This document shows positions 5,531 through 6,290 of a stretch of DNA of 6,290 nucleotides, piece after piece (positions within the stretch are counted from its first letter, which is position 1; each line of letters starts with the position of its first letter). This stretch comes from Candidatus Poribacteria bacterium (lineage in GTDB: Bacteria; Poribacteria; WGA-4E; B28-G17), in contig QNBQ01000108.1 of the NCBI GenBank assembly GCA_003645735.1, positions 1-6,290 on the forward strand, written 5' to 3'. Both the position numbers and the translations under genes were made by a program. The notes under the pieces were generated by a model. It was not told where the DNA came from, did not search any database, and saw only the letters and a program-made list of their open reading frames with translations.

Positions 5531-6290
5531 TCAAGACCTGACAAAAATTCTAACCACCCCTTGGCGATGGCTAACCTCAACCTCCGCCTTATTCCTCTCC
5601 CACCTCACCTTCACTAACGCCTCCTCAGGCTTCACCTCCACCTTCGCCTTTCCCCTCAAAGTCAGCCTCAACCTCGTCACCTTGTCCTCATAGTTGTTGG
5701 CGTGAACGAAGAAACTGCCGTCCTCCAAAACCTTCATAATGAGGTATTGAGAGAAGCCCACGCTTCCCTCCACCTTCTCCACAGGGCCTCTTTCAAACTT
5801 CACCCAAAAACTCTCCTCCTTCGCTTCCTTCCTCCTTTCTTCCGTGTTCAAGACCACCGCCAAGTCCCCCACCTTGCCCACAAACGCCTCCCCTCCAAAC
5901 TCCTCAGGGGGAGGGTAAATTTTGTCAAGGGCTTCCTTGAACTTCCTCGCCTCCTCGTGTGTGTCCACTTCGTCAAGGGGAACCACCAACTCAAACTTTC
6001 TTTTGGCTTCCTCCTCCACCCAGTAGGGAAGAATGGGGACGATGAAGTATCTGCTCTCGTTGGGAACCACCTCGCACTTGTGCTTAACCCCGTAAAGGGC
6101 GTTGACCAACGGGTAAAACCTGTCCAGTTTGTAGGTCTTGGTGAACTGGTAATAATCACGCCTCCTGTCCACTATCGCCACCCTGCACCTCTTGGCCACC
6201 TCTTCCTTGGAGGGAATGAGTCCATACCTTATCACATCCTCGATGAAGGGGAGCATGGTTTGAGTCCAGCACTTCCCCCACTGCTTTGCC
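5531..6290 (-). CDS. C-terminal part of a large protein resembling glycoside hydrolase family 98 (partial at 5' end)
   Basis: 252 residues are visible, with no stop or convincing start before the right edge. The ATG at 6256 has no ribosome-binding site, and the frame continues upstream with plausible protein (KQWGKCWTQT), so the true start lies outside. The elements YGLIPSKEEVAKRCRVAIVD (22-41), FYPLVNALYGVKH (58-70), VPNESRYFIVPILPYW (75-90) and DGSFFVHANNYED (190-202) resemble the region joining the catalytic and C-terminal domains of GH98 as I remember it. GH98 members are endo-acting enzymes on galactose-containing glycans or xylan. The end (about 205-252) is a charged, strand-rich module. 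The catalytic residues would lie outside the window and cannot be checked. It lacks the W-G tail of its neighbours. An alternative is another uncharacterised glycan-active family; the reading frame itself is secure. Confidence 0.6.
   Translation of the reverse strand, partial: AKQWGKCWTQTMLPFIEDVIRYGLIPSKEEVAKRCRVAIVDRRRDYYQFTKTYKLDRFYPLVNALYGVKHKCEVVPNESRYFIVPILPYWVEEEAKRKFELVVPLDEVDTHEEARKFKEALDKIYPPPEEFGGEAFVGKVGDLAVVLNTEERRKEAKEESFWVKFERGPVEKVEGSVGFSQYLIMKVLEDGSFFVHANNYEDKVTRLRLTLRGKAKVEVKPEEALVKVRWERNKAEVEVSHRQGVVRIFVRS

Overview
All genes that can be supported lie on the minus strand, so the window reads from right (6290) to left (1). No RNA gene, CRISPR array, insertion sequence or plus-strand gene is seen. 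The mix of secreted LamG / concanavalin-like jelly-roll proteins with a roughly 14-helix membrane protein of the DUF6785/DUF6784 type resembles genomes of Candidatus Poribacteria and neighbouring Planctomycetes/Armatimonadetes-like lineages. That assignment is inferred from gene content, not from a marker gene. Composition is moderately GC-rich, Shine-Dalgarno sites are strong, and two promoters match the sigma-70 consensus in every base of both hexamers.

Layout in reading order. (1) 6290-5531: 3' end of a large protein resembling the C-terminal part of glycoside hydrolase family 98, cut by the window edge. (2) 5519-5325: decayed, frameshifted remnant of a LamG gene copied from, or sharing an ancestor with, the next gene. 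(3) 5278-4517: intact LamG protein. (4) 4512-2575: DUF6785-type polytopic membrane protein, four bases downstream and translationally coupled. (5) 2457-1783: a second kind of secreted jelly-roll protein behind its own consensus promoter, followed by hairpins. (6) 1579-881 and 859-155: two tandem paralogues (about 85% identical by eye) of a third secreted jelly-roll protein, behind another consensus promoter. (7) 97-1: the first 32 codons of a second DUF6785-type membrane protein, continuing past the left edge.

The arrangement 'secreted jelly-roll protein(s), then DUF6785-type membrane protein' therefore occurs twice. All four intact jelly-roll proteins, though their domains differ, end in the same short tail with consensus G-K-L-(P/A)-x-x-W-G-x-x-K just before the stop codon. 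This tail is the most interesting signal in the window: it looks like a transferable C-terminal tag on exported proteins (sorting, anchoring or docking) and matches no standard sorting signal known to me. A working model, which is inference only, is that the jelly-roll proteins bind glycans or other polymers outside the membrane, the DUF6785 proteins (distantly OPT-transporter-like) move a product or anchor the system, and the upstream hydrolase supplies degradation.
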